A stretch of DNA of 64,000 nucleotides, from contig NC_080398.1 in the NCBI RefSeq assembly GCF_030265065.1, positions 58,763,982 to 58,827,981 on the forward strand. Reading direction: 5' to 3'. Position 1 is the first letter of the stretch; every line of letters starts with the position of its first letter. This document shows positions 45,122 to 55,874 of this stretch, one piece after another. The notes under the pieces are model-generated. The model ran no database searches. It was not told the DNA's origin and saw only the letters and a list, made by a program, of their open reading frames with translations. This stretch comes from Corythoichthys intestinalis (Eukaryota > Chordata > Actinopteri > Syngnathiformes > Syngnathidae). Made by a program: the position numbers and the translations under genes.

Positions 45122-45239
45122 CATGTGATACATCTAACTGTTCAGACCATAAGGACACTCAGATTCCCATTCTCCGTGTCAAAGCAGCTGCACAGGACAA
45201 GAATTGTATGACAATATCTGCAGCGCAATGCACAGATGT

Positions 45240-46332
45240 ACAGTAACTTGCGTGGGAATTGGAAAAAAATCAAATACCATCAGTGAACTAACAGGGTTAA
45301 TGGCATGGAAATAGCAGGTTCAATGTATGATCTTTATCTTAATCAGTGTGTACAAAATGTTAATGCAAAAATAACGGACATATAGACTGATTTTGTGGGA
45401 AAGTACCAGCTGCACTTCAGCCACGTCACAAAAAGATGAAAGCAAATATAAAGATTCATTTACTAAATTAGTTGTGCATACCATTTAACAGCTCTGCTAC
45501 CAACAGCTCCTTGGGTTCATACAGAGGACACAATCAGAAAGAAAAACATGTTGCATGCGCATGTATTCCTTGCATTTTGGTTAACCACCAAGCAAATGTC
45601 AGACTTCCTTTTCACAAATATAATGAACAGACTTTACATCATGTTAACTCTTGTTTCCTTGCTGACTTTCATAAACACTGAGTATTCTGGCAAATGTAGT
45701 CGAAAATAGACCGCACTACTGATATCACTCCTTACAGACACATTCTGCCTTTATCCACAAAATTCAGAACCGCAGGATTGTCTGACATTGACTCAGCTGA
45801 TTTAAAGGCGGCCATTTGAATCATCCCGGTATCTACATACTTGTGTAATGTACTGTAGTAGTGGTCTTTGGTGCTGAACTTGTAGAGGGTGGAGATTTTA
45901 TCCCAATCTTTGTTGGAGGGAGTGATGATATGTTTGGGACTTGAATGTTTGAAGAAACTTTCAATGTTTCTCTCGGCGAGTTCCTTGGCATGAATCAAGG
46001 TGTAGGAGTCCATTAGTTTGCTCTCCTCATGAGAATAGATCCTCCAGAACTTGAGCTGCAGGTAGTTGACGGGCGAGGTGCACCGAGCCAGACAGTTCAG
46101 CAAGAGGTTGGACAACATGACCAAAGCAATCAACAGCCAACCAAGGATCTGTAATGTAGGACAAAATGAAATTGAAATGACAAAATTAGAGCTGTTGGTG
46201 TTATTGTAAACATCCCGGTTACGTCATATAGTAGCATTTTGTATTTTTACTCCACAGTTTGAGTATTTTTTAACTTTGAAGGATTTTAGATGAACTTTGA
46301 AGATTTAGAAAATGATTTTCCCATGATTTTAA
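45240..46332. repeat. Duplicated block A around CALHM6 exon 2
   Basis: The sequence matches 53650-53804 plus 55169-56067: GGAAATAGCAGGTT and ACAATCAGAAAGAAAAACAT in the 3' flank, all of exon 2, and the intron start through AGATTTAGAAAA to TTAA. Divergence is moderate, with several indels outside the exon. Confidence 0.88.
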
Positions 46333-49300
46333 AGCCACACTAGGGATCTTTTCAGCCTTTATAAAACATTATATAAAACATGGTATGCCAACTGACAATT
46401 AGTTGAATGACACCTCTGTTATGGCCTCTGAGGTTCTGTATTGCTTTCACCAGGCCAGCATTAATTAACTTTGAGGAGGGTGGCAGGAACCCTGTCACAC
46501 AAAAAAAAAAACTTACGATTGTGCTGACTGCTATACGGCCAGTGTTGGGAATAACGCCGTTACAAATAACAATGTTACATAACGGCATTATTTTTTCAGT
46601 AACGGGGTAATCTAACTAATTATTTTTTCCGCCGTTATAACGCCGATACCGTTACTGACGGTCAAAAGCAGTGCGTTACTTACTCTGAATAAACTGAAGA
46701 AACTAACAGCCGTAGCGAGTCTACTCTGCTCTGTTTATTTGTCATCCAAGACTTGGGGTGCGTTCAGGTTCGAGAATAGCACACGTGTTTTTTTGTGTGC
46801 ATTTTCTTAGCAAAGATATACAACATAGGAAGTGCTGGTACTCTGTTTCTTAAATAGCACATATAACTTCAACATTAACACAAACGTACAGCTCTCGGCA
46901 GGCCGTGTCTCTAACTCACTCCCGCGTCATGTGAGCAAAACAATATTGGTGCCTTGAATAATTCTGTATCAGAGTATTACAGCACGTCCTTCTTATGACT
47001 CCAGGCTGTTTGTCCCTGCTCATTCAATTAGACAATGCTTTCCAAAGCTTGCTAACGTTTCTGTTTTTGCTACACCTGAATGCTAGCCTCGTTCCCATCC
47101 CCCACTGTCAGCCAGCAAGAATGCTGCAGAGGCTTTGAGGGTGACGGGGTCTTCCTTAAGGCAAAACACTTCCGCTTTTGTCCACCTGCGCCGCTAAAAT
47201 CGACCAAAACTAAAAGTTCCCTAGTGTTGCTTTAAGTTTGTCGTAGAAATATTAATTAGGCCTTCAAATCATTTTCCAATATTTGTATATTGTGATGTCA
47301 CATCGTGCCTTATGATGAGAGTACCTGCCCTCTCAATTCTTCCTTCACGGGCACTAATACCGGACTTGCTGAGAAAAGCCGCCTGGAGGTTGCAACTTCC
47401 TGATTCTAAAATGTGCCATATTAAACTTACAGTTTATCGATAAAGCATCATTTAAATCTACACATACGCTGTGGTTCAGTACAATACTTTAGTCGCACAA
47501 CCAGTTCTTGTCTGTGTCACTTTTTTTTTTTTACCCAAGCGAAAGCAAAGCTTCTCTTATTGAGGAAAGAAATACAACTTCCCTCAAACTTGGGAAGATA
47601 AACAACTACAGATAAAAGTGAATGGTTCAAATGTAGATGATGATAAAGTACTAAAACACAAACTTTTGTAGTCTCCGAATAAAGCCGGTCAGATGATAAT
47701 GATGATATGATGAAAAAAAAAATTACTTGACTTTTCCGCATTAGTCTTTGCAGTGGGAAGCGAATGCAGTACGCAATAAAGTACTGTAATTCCTCGTAAT
47801 TGTTTACTTTCTATGGACACCACTTTGTTAAACCTAAAGCAAAAGTAAAGTTGAGTTCTTTATATGGTATGTCATGCCCTGGGAAAATGTTAATATTCCA
47901 TCATTTATCCATAAACGCATGCCTTTTGCATTCATATCATGCCACTTCGTGTAATTACACACAAGAAAATGAGAGAAATTTGGCTCGATTGTCAAGCTAA
48001 GACGACCGGCGCCCGAGATCTGGCAGATTGTGTGCGTGACGTCACGACAAGTGAAGAGAGTGCCACCGGCCACTAGGGGGGCAGCGCCTGTCTGCATCAA
48101 TATAATTCCTTCTAGTGAGGGGAGAATTAGGGGTGTTTTGAGCTGTTTATGCTGATGCATTGTGTTCGTCCTGCACATATTCCGAGTCCCCTCATGAAGA
48201 AACACCCCTCGTTGTCAATAAATGAGAATTCAGAATTGACAGTGAGGGGTGTTTCTTCAACAAGAAAAAGGCTCAGTGCTTTAATACTGAATGGCGGCGA
48301 TGATGGCAGACAATTTCGTTTCTAGTTTCAGCGACGAATCCGACGTAGAAGGACATAACGAATGTTCATCTAATGGTGACGAGGAGAGTTACGAAGCTTT
48401 AATCGGTGTTTTAGGTTACCAATTTGAGCCCAAACGAACGCCAATGCAGCGTAATGAAACGGTCATTGAGGGGAGCAATGACACTGATGAAACATCGGCA
48501 GCAGATCGTGTGGGAAACAACGAATGATATTTTTTGCATTTCTTTTTGTGAAGCTGATACAACGTGACCGCAAAATAAAGTAATGTATAAAATAATTATC
48601 ATTTATTGCGCTATCATAGCTTTTCGCTCTGCCAACAGACACAAATATGAATGGGATCAGAGGATTTGTTCTATATATTTTACGAACGATAATTTATACA
48701 TGTGTCCAGTCCTGTTTCCAATGCGTGACATTTTTATATTATAAAAGAGTACTCACTCTGGCCATTTCGAGCTTGGCTGCTCCCCTCCTTTGCTTAGCCT
48801 TAGCCTCCTTTGCCAGTCATCGTCCTCTTTCTTGATATCTCGGGACATTTAGGTGGCTGCGCGTGTATGGTCAGCACCGCATCTCCTTTGAGCAGCAATC
48901 TTTTAGCAAAACCCGATTTCACTTGTCCATAGTTCGAGAAGCTTTCAGGTGGAAAATGCGTACCATAGAAAACCGTGCCGGAGGCTGTGTCTAGAAAATT
49001 AGCCCTCTTTGCACGGACGAACTTTACCCATTGTCTGCGTAGTCCAGCTTTTTTTTCGCGTTCAGGAACTCATGGATACTATATTCCGATAAATAGCTAT
49101 TTGTACACCGCATAGCACAGCAGTTTTGAACCATTCTAGTGATGTTTTGGTCAAACAAACCCGAACGCTACTCTCTCGTCGATAAAAAACAATGGCACCT
49201 GGCTCCGCCTCGACTTTCATTCACTTGTCGTGACGTCGCCGCTCCATTCGGCTGTTTCCGGAACACTTTCGGAAATGTTCGTCATTTTGTATCTATTTTC

Positions 49301-50120
49301 GATAATTGCTCATTAATGTGATTGATTTTTTTGTTAACTTTATCAATATTTGTTATCTATGCACAAAACGGTTCTATTGATGTCTCACACCCCCTTTGCC
49401 GCTACATACCCTTTAATTCGTTTTCAAGTTGAAAGTTTGAACTTCAATTGTTTTATTCCATATCTGATGCAAGGCAAAATGTTATTGTCCAAAACACACT
49501 AAGACAATTGGCTTTATTTGTTCGAGGACCTTCAGTTTTGCTTTGTCAAGTTACAAAAAATACACTAATATAGTACTGACCTGCGAGTGAGCCCTTAGGG
49601 TGAGCAGAACAGCTTCTCTGTCGTTGGCACTGCTGCCTCCTCCGCAAGGGAACGTTTGAACTTCCGTTTGGCACTCGACCAGAGAGTTGGCACCACCGCA
49701 GAAACGCTCTTTGTAGTAAGTCACATTGGCATTTGTCATCGCGCACTCAAAGTAGTTCCCTTTTAGCAAAGCCAAAGCTATCCAACTTGAGGGTGCCACC
49801 AAGGCTGTGGTGCTGATCTTCAAGACTGTTTTCAGAAAGTGCAACATCTTCTTCCAGCAGCAAAAATTAGTCCTATTTCGACAAAAACCCGTCATCATCT
49901 TCCACATCTTCTGACTCAAGATGTAGGCCAGCAGTAGCAGAGCCACAGCGGGTAACAGAAGGAACACCATGCCGTACATGAAGTTCAGCTCATTGCAGGG
50001 ACACCTGAAGAGCACTGAAGAGAAGATCTGCTCTCCTCCAGCCGTCAGCAAGGAGACTAACCCAAAGGCAAGATTAGTCTGCTTGTTGGCAATTTTCAGA
50101 AGTGCATTTAACTTCTCCAT
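45732..50120 (-). CDS. calhm6: CALHM6-like calcium homeostasis modulator, complete, two exons
   Basis: Exon 1 is 49581-50120 (ATG) and exon 2 is 45732-46148 (TAA), joined in phase 0 (RAHSQ then ILGWL). The product has 318 residues; human CALHM6 has 315. It reads MEKLNALLKIANKQTN, LVSLLTAGGEQIFSSVLF (first membrane segment), CPC at 40-42, and APSSWIALALLKGNYFECA, with exon 2 giving SPVNYLQLKFWRIYS, ELAERNIESFF and DHYYSTLHKYVDTG. The ending LNFVDKG parallels the mammalian CALHM6 tail. Mammalian CALHM6 is an ATP-releasing channel induced in immune cells; whether this copy does the same is inference. The 3.4-kb intron carries a TTAA-flanked element and a P2X7-tail-like remnant. Confidence 0.92.
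46333..47231. mobile_element. TTAA-flanked element with AGCMACACTAGGG termini, in the CALHM6 intron
   Basis: TTAA lies at 46329-46332 and 47232-47235. The ends are AGCCACACTAGGGATCTTTT and, inverted, AGCAACACTAGGGAACTTTT. No transposase was recognised. A truncated hAT copy (46540-47140) fills much of it. TTAA duplication suggests the piggyBac superfamily. Confidence 0.75.
46540..47140 (+). mobile_element. Truncated copy of the CAGTGTTGGGARTAACG hAT element
   Basis: It begins CAGTGTTGGGAATAACGCCG and follows the element at 14935-15952 (TCATCCAAGACTTGGGGTGC, TGTTTGTCCCTGCTCATTCA), with an extra stretch near 46790-47000. The right terminus is missing. Confidence 0.75.
47236..48190. other. CALHM6 intron, no recognised feature
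   Basis: AT-rich sequence with no supported ORF. Part of it may belong to the element that carries the reading frame at 48291, since GACGTCACGACAAGTGAA near 48040 is mirrored by CACTTGTCGTGACGTC near 49222. Confidence 0.35.
48196..48258. repeat. Hairpin with 15-bp perfect arms
   Basis: GAAGAAACACCCCTC (48196-48210) is the inverse complement of GAGGGGTGTTTCTTC (48244-48258). The stem continues inward with TTGTCAAT against ATTGACAG. It lies 33 bases before the start codon of the frame at 48291. Confidence 0.8.
48291..48527 (+). pseudogene. P2X7-tail-like (P2RX7 ballast-type) gene fragment 1
   Basis: The 78-residue frame is acidic and contains LGYQFEPKRTP and DRVGNNE. Fish genomes hold many P2X7-tail-like genes with a QFEPE segment, a serine/acid-rich linker, then RVGNxxWCxCGxC. 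Here the reading runs to the point where the Trp-Cys motif should start, meets TGA there, and the cysteines are not kept. The fragment at 52299 shows the next part. It is a decayed copy, antisense to CALHM6 in its intron. Family assignment rests on short motifs. Confidence 0.5.
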
Positions 50121-50339
50121 GTTTGACTTGTGCTGTGTGTGTAGTTGTTTTCAACAATGCATCTCCACTTTTCTAGTGTGGTGTCACCACAATCTTCTTC
50201 CTCCTCCCCCTATAACCACCAACACAAACAGGTGTCAGCTACCTAGCAATGTTAAGTATGTATAATGAGGAATATAAGAATTTAATTAGTCAACTGTTTT
50301 CCAAAGCTTCAACAAATATTTCTCATATGAAAAAAATCA

Positions 50340-50735
50340 CAACATTCATCAATCATTTACCGCTTAATCCGGGGTCGGGTCACGTAGGCAGCAGCTTTAG
50401 CAGGGAAGCCCAGACTTCAACCAGCTCCTCCAGCGGGATCCCAAGACGTTCCCAGGCCAGCCAAGAGACATGGTCCTCCATCTTGTCCTGGGTTATTCCC
50501 GTGGCCTCCCGCCGGTGGGACATGCCTGGAACACCTCTCCAGGGAGGAGTCCAAAAGGCATCCGGACCAGATGGCCGAGCCACCTGATCTGGTTCCTCTC
50601 AATGTAGAGGAGTAGCAGCTCGACACCGAGTCCCTCCTGGATGACCGAGCTTCTCACCTTGTCTCTAAGGGAGAGCCCTGACACCCTGCGGAGGAAACTC
50701 ACTTCAGCTGCTTGTATCCGGGATCTTGTCCTTTT
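50340..50735 (-). mobile_element. LINE 3' end (5'-truncated non-LTR retrotransposon)
   Basis: The - strand reads SFLRRVSGLSLRDKVRSSVI, then IRWLGHLVRMPFGLLPGEVF and, with frame changes, the end of the reverse-transcriptase ORF typical of abundant teleost LINEs (WASLLKLLP). The 3' tail lies near ATTTACCGCTTAATCCGGGG. It is truncated at the 5' side at about 50735. It sits upstream of CALHM6 exon 1. Confidence 0.85.
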
Positions 50736-50759
50736 AAAAAAATCACATTGTAGTCCTTA

Positions 50760-52010
50760 AATTATGATTACATGGAATTAAAGTTCCTCTGATAGCATTA
50801 AAAAAAAATCTTAAATAGTATTTTGCGAATTAGAATCATATTTTGAGACGATTTGACTATATACAAAAATTTGGCAAAGCGCAAATGACGAGAAATTAGT
50901 CTTTTAATATGCCGTTTAGCCTCGCCTGTCTTTATAGCGCTCAAGTGTCCCCAGCTGGAGGATGACGTCAGCAGGGTCACGATTTCTTCTGATTTAGAAT
51001 TCAGCTCATTGAGGGGGAAGATTCAGAACAAGGGAAAATGCAATGAAGTGAGAAGCAAAATGTCATCATTTCAATCTCTCTACTCCAATATTTTTACAGA
51101 ATATTTGAAGTATTTTTCCCCTACTTGCTAAATAAATGGTATGGTCATGACAAATAACAGTTTTGTGCGAAATGAAATATGAAATACTACAAATGTATTT
51201 ATTCAGTACGACATGGCAAAATTACTGCATAATGGTCAAAACTGTCATCTTCTCGCACCTCCCGAACGGTATTTTATTCCACTGGCGTTAGTCCAGCTTT
51301 TGTCATTTCCCTGCCCCGGCTTCCGAGACAAAGGAAAGAATGTAAACAAAACAGGAGAGGTGACAGCTAGCCGACTTTTTATTCTCGCCTTTCGAAAACG
51401 AAAAATCATATAAAACTACCTCGGAACTTGTCACACGGCGGCGGGGTTGATTGTCTTCACCAATCGGCAAACCCCCCCGGCGGCGAGCAAGTTACAGCTC
51501 GTCGTTCCCCTTTGCGCGTGGCTGCCCGAGCCCAACCCGAGGATAGTGGTCTATTGCCGGACACACGAAGAGGGCAGAGGGGGCTGGAAGTCTGGACGAT
51601 ATGGAGAACCTCAGACTAGAGTGGGTGGGGTGGGGGGGTCTGCATGAGCATAAGCCGAGTATAGCGCGCTCGAGGACCAAGCGGGGTGTGCAACAAGCCA
51701 CCGGTCGTCGGCCGAGCGGCCTTCTCGGTAGAAGAGGAGCATTATTAGCCACAAAATGCAAGCCACCTCCTTATTAAAGCGTGTGGCTCGATTCCAGTAT
51801 TTGACATGATATCAAACATGTAGTTTACTCCCTTCCTCGTAAGTCCAATGGTCCCACAGTTGTTGGACTTGTTGTGGCCAAAATCTGCGGTGAACGGTAG
51901 CTTTTTGAAACCCAAAAAGGCTCACATGCCTCTCCCTGGTGCAGCAACAAAAACCTGCAGCACATTTGGCTGCTGTGATGCAAAAAATAAATGAATTAAT
52001 TCGCAAAATC
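50760..52010 (-). mobile_element. Partial inverted relative of the TTAA element at 8762-11362
   Basis: In reverse orientation the two share many blocks: ATATTTTGAGACRATTKGAC, a GACGTCA-containing stretch, CATGCCATTTATTTAGC, AGCTGTCACGCCTCT-like sequence, and TTTTGGGTTTCAAAA with a following GACTTACGAGGAAG. The middle of the longer copy is missing here. No intact ORF and no clear left terminus. Confidence 0.65.
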
Positions 52011-52298
52011 AGATGAATCCGCAGTCCATCTGCATGCTATAAAGCAATGTTGTATTGTGAGATGCTGACGCGAGTGACGCCACATTCGAATTCTTCCTCA
52101 ATCCAGAAAGTCGCTCTTGTCACGGCTTGGGATTCAAAAAATTGAATATATAAATCAATCGCGTTTGGAAATTGAAATTTGGAAAAACTAACGCGTTAGA
52201 TTGCTCGTTACTGAAAGAAAGTAATCAGATTACACTGGCGATGACGTCACATGGCCCGCTGCCGAACTTCCAGCGTGTCACTCGTTAGCTACCCCAAC

Positions 52299-52520
52299 AT
52301 GTTGTCGGTTCTGCCCTTCCAATTTGAACCAGAGCGGAAAAGTGACGAGCAGGACAGCACTATCACAAGACGAGCAGCACAGGCAAACTGCAGAGCAGGA
52401 AATACCTGATGAGACAAGAGTTGGGCAAAACTGGTGGTGTACTTGTGGCAAGTGCGTCTCAATGACAACGGAGCGAGAGAGTGTAATACTTCAAGGTGAG
52501 CTATTGCGTGATCAAACTTA
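52299..52520 (+). pseudogene. P2X7-tail-like gene fragment 2
   Basis: MLSVLPFQFEPERKSDEQD opens at 52299. After a frame change the strand reads PDETRVGQNWWCTCGKCVSM then TERESV, the Trp-Cys-x-Cys-Gly-x-Cys core of P2X7 cytoplasmic-tail-like proteins. A GTGAG donor-like site follows at about 52495. It is convergent with the THAP remnant to its right. The frame change argues against function. Confidence 0.6.
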
Positions 52521-52576
52521 TTCCAATATAATTATGTAGATTTTTAGCATCCAGAGCTGTCGTGTGCTTTACGTAC

Positions 52577-52665
52577 AGTGCAGGCCAAAAGTTTGAACAC
52601 ACCTTGTCATTCGCGCATTTTTATTTTCATGACTATTGACATTATAAACTCTCACTGAAGGTAAT
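52577..52665. repeat. Tc1-type terminal repeat fragment
   Basis: CAGTGCAGGCCAAAAGTTTG and the following 70 bases (TTTTTATTTTCATGACTATT, CTCACTGAAGG) resemble the end of a common fish Tc1 family. The partner end was not found. Confidence 0.55.
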
Positions 52666-52689
52666 AGAACTATGAATGCAGACTTGTGA

Positions 52690-53405
52690 TAGTCAGGATC
52701 GGAATTGTGTCGTGGCTGACTGTCCTCATTACATACGTCATCTGACGGGAACAAATCCTGGGATCGAGCGTCCTCCATTTCTTGTACATCCAACTCACGT
52801 TTAGCTACGTAAGGGTCGTCCATATTAAGTGCATGGCGCGCATCAGCTGGCCACTGTACCACTGCATCGGACGTGTCTGGATCAGTTTGAGTGACAGCAT
52901 CACTCATATTAAGATGAATACTGAACAGACATACTTACTGCTTGATGAACTGAAGGTAGAGTTGAATTATTAGCTTCCTCTGTGACTAGCGGTACGCCCG
53001 AAGGTTCGCCCACCGCTGTAGGGACAGGAGCGGCTTGCCTGCTGAAGAGAGTGGCCAGAGTTTCTTGTCTTTGGCGCTTTATTGCGCACATTTCACTTAC
53101 TATCTGAATGCACTGAGGCTCCTTGTGAGGGAAAATAGTTGGAGCAGCATTTGATTTTAGTCTCCGCTTATATCCAGCCGCTCCGGTGAGCTCTTTCATA
53201 AGTTGTTGTCGACTAAAAGCCTCGAACGCGGTAGGAGAAAAATGGCGAGAACAAAGCATTGGGTTTTGGGGAAGTTTTGTCAGTCTACAGGCATTTTCCC
53301 AAACTTTTCTCCTCTTCTTGTCAATAAGAAATCTGTGAGACTCACATCACTCCCCTTGTTTCCATTTGACTGGAAATTTCATCCAAAAGCAGCACATCGT
53401 GGCAT
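52690..53405 (-). pseudogene. THAP-domain gene or transposon gene remnant
   Basis: Reading from 53405 the - strand starts MPRCAAFG, then NFQSNGNKGSDVSL, then in another frame KKRRKVWENACRLTKLP, LCSRHFSPTAFEAFSRQQL and KRRLKSNAAPTIFPHKEP. These give the THAP zinc-finger order: C-x-x-x-C start, Trp, C-x-x-H, and AxPTIF. The second finger Cys codon is TGA and one base is missing before HRF, so the finger is broken. A good donor (GTAAGTAT) follows an exon-like end at 52939, and MSDAVTQTDPDTSD continues beyond. It may be a host THAP gene copy or the transposase gene of a P-type or Kolobok-type DNA transposon. Confidence 0.72.
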
Positions 53406-53804
53406 TTTACTTAGCGAGTTTAGACAGCAATACACAATTGTTGTACACAATTGGAAATGTCCCATTTACGTCATTACTCCAAGCCCGCAAAACATGGCGC
53501 CAACTATTGTTCAAAATATGTACTAAATATTTTAAAATATTGCCATTGATTTACCTTCAATGTGTTCATAACAACATGTTTTAGTACAAGAAAACAATTG
53601 TGGTTTATTAGAGCCTACATGTCTTTAAGATCTAGGATTCCTTTAAGAGATGTAAGTTGCGGGGAGATTTGAAAAAAATCAAATATGATCTGTGGACTAG
53701 CTAGAGGTAAGGAGGTGGAAATAGCAGGTTTAATGTACGATGGTCCTTATCTCAAGTATTGTGTACAAAAAATAACGCAAAAATAATAGACATAGGGTAT
53801 AGAG

Positions 53805-55168
53805 CAGACATGTCCAAAGTGCGGCCCGGGGGCCAAATGCGGCCCGTGGTCAAATTTCATCCGGCCCCCAGCCTCTGTCCTAAAATCAATAACGTCTGGC
53901 CCGCACACAGACTTAATAAATTGGTCAGCAGTACTGCTACCAGCATATCAAGTAGCTTACACACTAAATGCTGCTCCTCATTTACCCACTCAAAGGCAGC
54001 AGCACTCTAAGCAACATTACCTCGTGTGACCCTTTACTCCCAATTTTCTAAAATGACGACATTCAACAAAAAAAAAAGAAAGTTGACTGTGACGGCCGAC
54101 GCATCAAGGATAGGTGGAAATTGGACTATTTCTTCACTAAAATACGCAACAACTGTGTCCGCCTCATTTGCAAAGAGACAGTCACTGTTTTTAAAGAGTT
54201 TAATGTGAAGCGATATTACCAAACAAGACACGCTAACATGTACGACAAGATTACAGGGAAGATACGTTGTGAGAAATTGAAGCAACTTGAAGCTAGTGTA
54301 TTTCACAGTAGTATTTTGCAAGAGCCCGAGAGTCGAAAGAGAACGCCACAAAGGCTAGCTGTGAGATTGTTGAAATTATTCTTTAAAAAACATAATAAAG
54401 CAAATGTGACGCACAGAATGGCTTGCTAAAATTTGTTTAAATATATTCTTAGGGCTGTCAAACGAGTAAAATTTTTATTGATCACAGCTTAAAAATTTAT
54501 TAATCGTAATTAATCACAATTCAAACCATCTATAAAATATGCCATATTTTTCTGTAAATTATTGTTGGAATGAAAAGATAAGACACAAGACGGAGATATA
54601 CATTCAACATACGGTACATAAGTACTGTATTTGTTTATTATAACAATAAATCAACAAGATGGCATTAACATGATTAACATTTTGTTAAAGCGATCCATGG
54701 ATAGAAAGACTTGTAGTTCTTAAAAGATAAATGTTAGTACAAGTTATAGAAATTTTATATTAAAACCCCTCTTAATGTTTTCGTTTTAATAAAGTTTGTA
54801 AAATTTTCAATCAAAAAAATAAACTAGTAGCTCGCCATTGTTGATGTCAATATTACTGTATGGTGCTGAAGCCTGAAACCCATAAAATCAGTCGCACCCA
54901 AGCGCCAGCAGAGGGCAGAAAAACACCAAAGAACACAAGTAACAAGTGGAAATGACACTTTGCTGTCATTTTAATCTATTTGAGCGGGGCGTGTGTGTTA
55001 AATGCGTCAAATAGTTTAATGTGATTAATTTAAAAAAATTAACGCCCGTTAATGCGATAATTTTGACAGCCCTAATTGTTTTACGTAAAAAACGTCAGCC
55101 AAGGTCGGCGCCACAAATTTTTACGACACCAAATCTGGCCCCCTTTGCAAAAAGTTTGGACACCCCTG
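53805..55168 (+). mobile_element. hAT element with BED-like fragment, inverted near-identical copy of 18097-19466
   Basis: The flanks GTATAGAG (53797-53804) and GTATAGAC (55169-55176) match in seven of eight positions. Ends and interior match the copy at 18097 almost base for base, and the three reading frames near 54026-54429 give the same peptides. The encoded MTTFNKKKRK and YYQTRHANMYDKITG belong to a hAT finger region; the catalytic part is missing. Very recent by its similarity. Confidence 0.93.
54450..55074 (-). mobile_element. hAT MITE, family TAGGGCTGTCAAA, copy 4 (inside a hAT)
   Basis: The termini TAGGGCTGTCAAACG and TTTTGACAGCCCTA lie in the same internal position as in the copy at 18191-18821. 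It travelled inside its host element. Confidence 0.88.
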
Positions 55169-55457
55169 GTATAGACTGACCATTATAGACTCACCATAGA
55201 CCATTTACCTGTGCTGATTGAATATTTAAACAGAATCAGTTTCTTGATTTTGTACAGAATGGACAATCAGAAAGAAAAACATTTCAGCGGATGTGTTCTT
55301 TGCATTTTGGTTAATCACCAAGTAAATGTCAGACTTTTCAGAAAAGAAGTGAACGCTTTTCAAAATGTTTATTGTTGTTTTCTTACTGGCTTACAAACAC
55401 AATAAATATTTTGGCAAATGTACTGTTGAAAATAGACCGCACTGCTGATATCGTTCC

Positions 55458-55874
55458 TTACAAACACATTCCGCCTTCATCCACAAAATTCAGAACAGCG
55501 GGATTGTCTGAAGGTGACTCAGCTGATTTAAATGAGGCCATTCGCATCATCCCGGTCTCTACATACTTGTGTAATGTACTGTAGTAGTGGTCTTTGGTGC
55601 TGAACTTGTAAAGTGTGGAGATTTTTTCCCAATCTTTGTTGGAGGGAGTAATGATATGTTGTGGACTTGTCTGTTTGAAGAAGCTTTCAATGTTTCTCTC
55701 AGCAAGTTCCTTGGCATGAATTGAGGTATAGGAGTCCATTAGGTTGCTCTCCTCCTGAGAATAAACCTTCCAGAACTTGAGCTGCAAGTAGCTGACGGGC
55801 GAGCTGCACCGAGCCAGACAGGTCAGCAAGAGGTTGGACAACATGACGAAGGCGATCAACAGCCAACCAAGGAT
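55458..55874 (-). CDS. CALHM6-like second exon, first exon not found in window
   Basis: 417 bases, open from the AG acceptor (55875-55876) to TAA, the same length as exon 2 of the gene at 45732. The peptide differs at 20 of 138 positions with no gap. It keeps ILGWLLIA (fourth membrane segment), SPVSYLQLKFWKVYS, ELAERNIESFF and DHYYSTLHKYVETG. The first exon should encode MEK...CPC...HSQ on the - strand further right. None of the sequence from 55877 to 64000 does so. Either the intron exceeds 8.1 kb because of nested transposons, or the exon is orphaned. Conservation of length and frame favours a living gene. Confidence 0.85.
   Translation of the reverse strand: MLGWLLIAFVMLSNLLLTCLARCSSPVSYLQLKFWKVYSQEESNLMDSYTSIHAKELAERNIESFFKQTSPQHIITPSNKDWEKISTLYKFSTKDHYYSTLHKYVETGMMRMASFKSAESPSDNPAVLNFVDEGGMCL

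Larger units (their letters stand above)
39917..45203. mobile_element. GC-rich inverted-repeat element, unclassified, with later insertions
   Basis: The left side (CTGTCCTGTTCAGCTG, then GAGTGTCTGG, AACAGTT, GGAGTATGACATACTCCC) is mirrored on the right (CAGCTGCACAGGACAAG at 45186-45202, GGACACTCAG, AACTGTTCAG, CATACTCCCATG). The mirroring continues inward: CACCATGTGGGGG at 40180 answers CCCCCACATGGTG at 43750, and GC-rich blocks at 40200-40800 and 43000-43560 are also inverse relatives. Between the arms lie a second GC-rich block to 41340 and a MITE. Proline- and glycine-rich reading frames here are composition effects and are not called as genes. A hAT element interrupts the right arm. Termini are approximate and no transposase was recognised. 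Confidence 0.65.
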
